The position numbers and the translations under genes are program-made. Shown piece after piece: positions 60,808 to 64,000 of a stretch of 64,000 nucleotides of DNA. The notes below the pieces were generated by a model. It searched no databases. It was not told the origin of the DNA and saw only the letters and a program-made list of their open reading frames with translations. The stretch covers positions 303,786 to 367,785 of the forward strand of contig JAIXWG010000061.1 of the NCBI GenBank assembly GCA_027482245.1, written 5' to 3'. The DNA comes from Acetobacteraceae bacterium. GTDB taxonomy: Bacteria; Pseudomonadota; Alphaproteobacteria; Acetobacterales; Acetobacteraceae. The first letter of the stretch is position 1, and each line of letters opens with the position of its first letter.

Positions 60808-61811
60808 CGCACGCGCGGGTCCAGCAGCCGGTAGAGCAGGTCGGCGAAGAGGTTCAGCCCGACATAGATCAGCCCCACCACCAGCGTCGCCCCCAGCACG
60901 GCGTTCATGTCCGCGTTCAGCAGCGACACGGTCAGGTACTGCCCGAGGCCGGGCCAGGAGAAGATGCTCTCCGTCAGCACCGCGCCCTCCAGCAGCCCCG
61001 CATAGGTCAGGGCCAGCACCGTCACCAGCGGGATCGCGATGTTGCGGAAGGCGTGGCGCCAGATGATGCGGGATTCGGACAGGCCCTTGGCGCGGGCCGT
61101 CGTGACGTATTCGGAAGACAGCTCCGCCAGCATGAAGGCGCGCGTCATGCGCGCGATATAGGCGAGCGAGAAGAAGGCCAGCACGCCCGCGGGCTGCGCC
61201 AGGTGGGCGAGCGCGTCCCGGAAGGCGCCCCAGTCATTCGCCAGCGCGGCATCCAGCGTCAGCACGCCGGTGCGGACATCCACCATGTCCTCATAGGCGA
61301 TGCCCTGCCGCCCCGGCCCCGGCGCCCAGCCGAGCTTCGCGTAGAACAGCAGCAGCGACAGCAGCCCCAGCACGAAGACCGGCAGGCTGTGCCCCGCCAG
61401 GCAGAACAGCCGCACCGCCTGGTCCAGCCATCCCCCCTGCCGGACGGCCGCCAGCACGCCGAGCGGCACGCCGACCAGCGCCGCCAGCAGGATCGCGACC
61501 GTCGCCAGTTCGAAGGTGGCGGGGAAGAAGCGCGCGATGTCCTGCGTGACGGGGTTGGCCGTCATCACCGACCGCCCGAGGTCACCCTGGAGGATCTGGC
61601 CGGTGAAGCGGAGGAACTGCTCCGGCAGCGGGCGGTCGAGGCCGAGCTCGATCCGCGCGCGCTCCACCACCTCCTGCGGCGCGCGGTCGCCGACCACGGC
61701 CAGCACCGGGTCGATGGGCACGACCCGGCCGATCAGGAAGGTCACCAGCACCAGTCCGAACAGCGTGATCGGCACGGTGACGAGGGTGGCCCCCAGGGCC
61801 CTCCACTTCAC
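60804..61811 (-). CDS. Dpp/Opp-type ABC transporter permease (DppB, second operon)
   Basis: 335 residues. The N-terminus ALGATLVTVPITLFGLVLVT is unusual, but the rest is DppB-like: RIELGLDRPLPEQFLRFTGQ, LAALVGVPLGVLAAVRQGGW, YVTTARAKGLSESRIIWRHA (EAA loop) and LFADLLYRLLDPRVR. It carries about six helices. Start overlaps the binding-protein stop by 4 bp. The central periplasmic insert (about 180-210) is longer than in the first operon's DppB. Confidence 0.92.
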   Translation of the reverse strand: MKWRALGATLVTVPITLFGLVLVTFLIGRVVPIDPVLAVVGDRAPQEVVERARIELGLDRPLPEQFLRFTGQILQGDLGRSVMTANPVTQDIARFFPATFELATVAILLAALVGVPLGVLAAVRQGGWLDQAVRLFCLAGHSLPVFVLGLLSLLLFYAKLGWAPGPGRQGIAYEDMVDVRTGVLTLDAALANDWGAFRDALAHLAQPAGVLAFFSLAYIARMTRAFMLAELSSEYVTTARAKGLSESRIIWRHAFRNIAIPLVTVLALTYAGLLEGAVLTESIFSWPGLGQYLTVSLLNADMNAVLGATLVVGLIYVGLNLFADLLYRLLDPRVR

Positions 61812-63418
61812 GCCTTCACAATGCCGGAAAAGCTGGTGCGGTCGCTCATCGGGCCCAGTTCCAGGCCCGTGACATTGGCGCGGGTCACCGCCACCTCGAT
61901 CTCCTGCAGCAGGATGACGAAGGGGGAGACCTGCTGGTGTTCGCGCTGCAGCGCCTGGTAGGTGGCGACGCGGCGGGCCGAATCGGTGTCCGTCACGGCC
62001 GCGGCGGTGCGGGCGGTGATCTCCGGGATCTCCCAGCTCGCGCGCCAGGCCAGCGTGCGGTTCCGGGCATTGTCGCCATTGTCCGGGTTCATGCTGAAGG
62101 CCTCGGCATTGCTGTGCGGGTCGAAATAGTCGGACCCCCAGCGGACGATCGCCATCTCATGCTGGCGCGCCCGGGTCTTGGTGATGACCTGCCGCATCTC
62201 CCCGGCCACCATCCGCAGGCGGATGCCCACGGCGCCGAGCTGGGCCTGGATGGCCTGGGCGATGTCGGAGATCGGCGCGCCGGAGGAGTAGTCGAGCGCG
62301 ATCTCCAGCCCGTTCGGATAGCCGGCCTGGCGCAGCAGCGCGCGCGCCTCGTCCTGGCGCTGGGAGAAGGGCTTCTCCGTCAGCGCGCCGGGCAGGCCTT
62401 CCGGCAGGAAGGCCTGGTGCACGGCATAGGTGGTGGAGACGATGTTGCGCTGGATGCCCTCATAGTCGATCGCCAGCTTGATGGCCTGGCGCACCTCCGG
62501 CTTCGCCAGCGCCGGGTGGCGCTGCGACAGGCTGAGATACATGAGGCTCGCCTTGCGCTGGGGCAGGACGCGGAAGCGGTTGTCGCTGCGCAGCGCATTG
62601 ATCTGGTCCGCCACCAGGTTGCGGGCGATGTCGATGTCGCCACGCTGCAGGCCGAGCAGCTGGGCGGAGGCGTCGAGCATGTGGCGGATGACGATTCGCC
62701 GGGTGCGGGGCGCGGGATCGGCGTTCGGATTCGCCTCCAGCATCACGCTCTCGCTGGCGCGCCACTGGCGCAGCACATAGGCGCCGCCGCCGGCGGAGTT
62801 CTGCTTCAGCCAGCCATTGCCGAGGTCATCACCCTGCGCACGCGCCATGACGACGGCCTTCTCCACGATCGATCCGACCGCGGCGGAGAGGCAGTAGTAG
62901 AGGAAGGATGGCGAGGTCGGGGCCTCGCATTCCAGGACCAGGGTGCGGGCGTCGGTGGCGCGGATGCGCGCTTCCGCATTGTCCTTGGTGAAGCCGAACT
63001 GGTTGATGATGAAGGCGGGCGACTTGTTGAGGATGGCGGCGCGGCGGAGCGAGAAGGCCGCATCCTCCGCCGTCACCGGTGCACCGGAAGCGAACTTCGC
63101 GCCCGCTTTGATGACGAAGGTAAAGACCTTGTTATCAGTCGTGGACCAGCTTTCCGCCAGGTCACCGACCAGCCGCGCCGGATCATCGTTCGGCGTGGTC
63201 ACCAGCTTCCGGTACACGTTCCCGATGATTTCGGTCCCGGTATATTCAAACGCCTCGGCAGGATCGAGGCTGGTGATGTCGTCGATCTGCTTGGCCATGA
63301 CGATGACGCCAGGCGGGGACTGCGCGGCCGCGGGGGCGATTCCCGGTGCGGCGAAGGCGGCAGCCCCGGCGGCGGTCCCGGTGGCGAGCAGGGCGCGGCG
63401 GGTCAGGGTGGGGTGCAT
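61808..63418 (-). CDS. Peptide-type ABC transporter substrate-binding protein (second operon)
   Basis: 536 residues, SBP_bac_5 family, first gene of the second Dpp/Opp operon. A twin-arginine-like or Sec signal (LTRRALLATGTAAGAAAFAA) leads into VIVMAKQIDDITSLDPAEAF, EYTGTEIIGNVYRKLVTTPN, FASGAPVTAEDAAFSLRRA and a C-terminal ARQHEMAIVRWGSDYFDPHS. GGAGGA precedes the ATG at 63418 by 7 nt; the longer upstream frame is not credible. It is divergent from the flp pilin gene across a 406-bp intergenic span. Confidence 0.93.
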   Translation of the reverse strand: MHPTLTRRALLATGTAAGAAAFAAPGIAPAAAQSPPGVIVMAKQIDDITSLDPAEAFEYTGTEIIGNVYRKLVTTPNDDPARLVGDLAESWSTTDNKVFTFVIKAGAKFASGAPVTAEDAAFSLRRAAILNKSPAFIINQFGFTKDNAEARIRATDARTLVLECEAPTSPSFLYYCLSAAVGSIVEKAVVMARAQGDDLGNGWLKQNSAGGGAYVLRQWRASESVMLEANPNADPAPRTRRIVIRHMLDASAQLLGLQRGDIDIARNLVADQINALRSDNRFRVLPQRKASLMYLSLSQRHPALAKPEVRQAIKLAIDYEGIQRNIVSTTYAVHQAFLPEGLPGALTEKPFSQRQDEARALLRQAGYPNGLEIALDYSSGAPISDIAQAIQAQLGAVGIRLRMVAGEMRQVITKTRARQHEMAIVRWGSDYFDPHSNAEAFSMNPDNGDNARNRTLAWRASWEIPEITARTAAAVTDTDSARRVATYQALQREHQQVSPFVILLQEIEVAVTRANVTGLELGPMSDRTSFSGIVKA

Positions 63419-63824
63419 GCGGTGTCCTCCGGGGATGGGACAGCGTAGCGGCACGCGCCGTGGGGCGGGAAGGCCGTGCGATATAATCACTTTTCTGGAC
63501 GAATCCTGCTTTACGCGACGATCACGCAACCGTGAGTATTGGTTGCCGATGGGCACCCGAGGGCAATGCCCCGCATAAGTTGAGACGGTACGCGATGCCG
63601 CCGGGATGGCGGAAGACTGCGGGATTTTCAATGTGTCCTTTCTGCACATCCCGTAGTGTCTCTTTATTCAGACTAAAATAAGTCTTGCAACCGAAACGCG
63701 CACAAATCATAAATTCGCTACGTGCTCAATATTGCTACACACCGCCGCCAAGCCCGGGTGGCGGTGACGCAACCAACCAACCCATGGCGATCACCATGGG
63801 GCCGACCAGAAAGGGATCACCCCA
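63419..63824. other. 406-bp intergenic region with AT-rich segment between SBP and flp
   Basis: No gene seen. Part of it (about 63480-63740) is markedly AT-richer than the rest of the window, as expected for a promoter region. A candidate sigma-70 promoter for flp is TTGCAA (63685-63690), 17 bases, CATAAA (63708-63713). A hairpin CACCGCC/GGCGGTG (63740-63766) lies in the predicted flp leader. Confidence 0.4.
63685..63713 (+). promoter_or_regulatory. Candidate sigma-70 promoter for flp pilin gene
   Basis: TTGCAA, 17-bp spacer, CATAAA, about 111 bp before the pilin start. The -10 matches four of six consensus bases. Prediction by eye. Confidence 0.3.
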
Positions 63825-64000
63825 ATGTCGTTCGCTGATTTCCGCCGCCTCGTCGCCGCCCTCCGCCAGGACGAGAAGGGTGTGACCGCCCTCGAATACG
63901 GCCTCATCGCCGCCATCCTCGGCGCCGCCGTCATCACCGCCTTCACCACCCTCGGCACCGGCCTCGGCACCTTCTTCACCAGCGTCGTCTCCAAGCTGAC
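63825..64000 (+). CDS. flp: Flp/Fap-type pilin, 3' end cut by window edge
   Basis: First 58 codons visible. MSFADFRRLVAALRQDEKG precedes the prepilin cleavage motif G-VTALEYGLIAAIL, in which the Glu five residues after the cleavage point and the adjacent Tyr are diagnostic of Flp (type IVb) pilins; a hydrophobic helix follows (LGAAVITAFTTLGTGLGTFF). TadV/CpaA-type peptidase would cut after Gly. AAGGGATC lies about 8 nt before the ATG. Flp is the first gene of tad loci, so tad/cpa assembly genes are expected just beyond the window. Confidence 0.93.
   Translation, partial: MSFADFRRLVAALRQDEKGVTALEYGLIAAILGAAVITAFTTLGTGLGTFFTSVVSKL

Overview
The window is very GC-rich DNA with tightly packed genes. 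Start/stop overlaps (ATGA, GTGA) and codon choice are typical of an alphaproteobacterium. The gene content (orphan Bug-type tripartite-tricarboxylate binding proteins, several Dpp/Liv-type ABC importers, an aerobic CO-dehydrogenase-type accessory cluster, a GMC dehydrogenase next to a caa3 oxidase, and an Flp pilin) fits an Acetobacteraceae/Rhodospirillales bacterium such as a Roseomonas relative. That placement is inference, because the window holds no rRNA or other phylogenetic marker. I saw no tRNA, rRNA, CRISPR array, transposase or phage module.

Layout. 1-2.8 kb (minus): a truncated PPOX flavoprotein, a Bug-type binding protein and a CitMHS-like ion transporter. 2.9-8.4 kb (plus): a six-gene molybdo-hydroxylase maturation operon (coxG, coxD, coxE, split xdhC, a molybdopterin-binding/nucleotidyltransferase fusion) with no structural molybdoenzyme gene beside it. 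8.4-10.4 kb (minus): a muralytic-enzyme-like protein without signal peptide plus two paralogous exported proteins, one frameshifted; this looks like an effector with immunity proteins. 10.4-13.3 kb (minus): a discoidin-like hypothetical protein bracketed by a 37-bp direct repeat, then an alpha/beta hydrolase with an in-frame stop. 13.4-17.5 kb: an XRE regulator and two divergent chemoreceptors that share an FNR-type box; one receptor carries a PilZ domain. 17.6-30.5 kb: mixed metabolic and envelope genes (amidase, MFS exporter, Gfo/Idh oxidoreductase, a broken exported protein, RidA, CHAP hydrolase, cupin, alcohol dehydrogenase, YidB, a second Bug protein, telA-xpaC). 30.7-34.6 kb: a PhnD-like binding protein with a hybrid histidine kinase, an ArsR repressor with twin operators plus an SRPBCC partner, and a zinc-ribbon miniprotein.

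34.7-47.3 kb (minus) holds two importer operons: a Dpp/Opp operon led by a DUF1028 gene and carrying two tandem substrate-binding paralogues, and a complete Liv operon. 47.5-57.6 kb (plus) is the most coherent system: CtaG-type assembly factor, gluconate/glucose dehydrogenase gamma subunit, GMC flavoprotein with a cysteine cluster, three cytochromes c, subunit II with fused cytochrome c, and a subunit I-III fusion. This predicts an electron path from a periplasmic sugar or alcohol dehydrogenase through c-type haems straight to oxygen. Subunit I keeps every metal ligand but has Gln for the K-channel lysine and lacks two D-channel asparagines. 57.7-63.4 kb: a PfpI-type protein and a second Dpp/Opp operon (minus). 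The window ends inside an flp pilin gene (63.8 kb), probably the start of a tad locus.

Three genes carry apparent disabling lesions (frameshift near 8.54 kb, TGA at 12,409-12,411, TAA at 22,857-22,859). These are either decaying genes or assembly errors and should be checked against reads.
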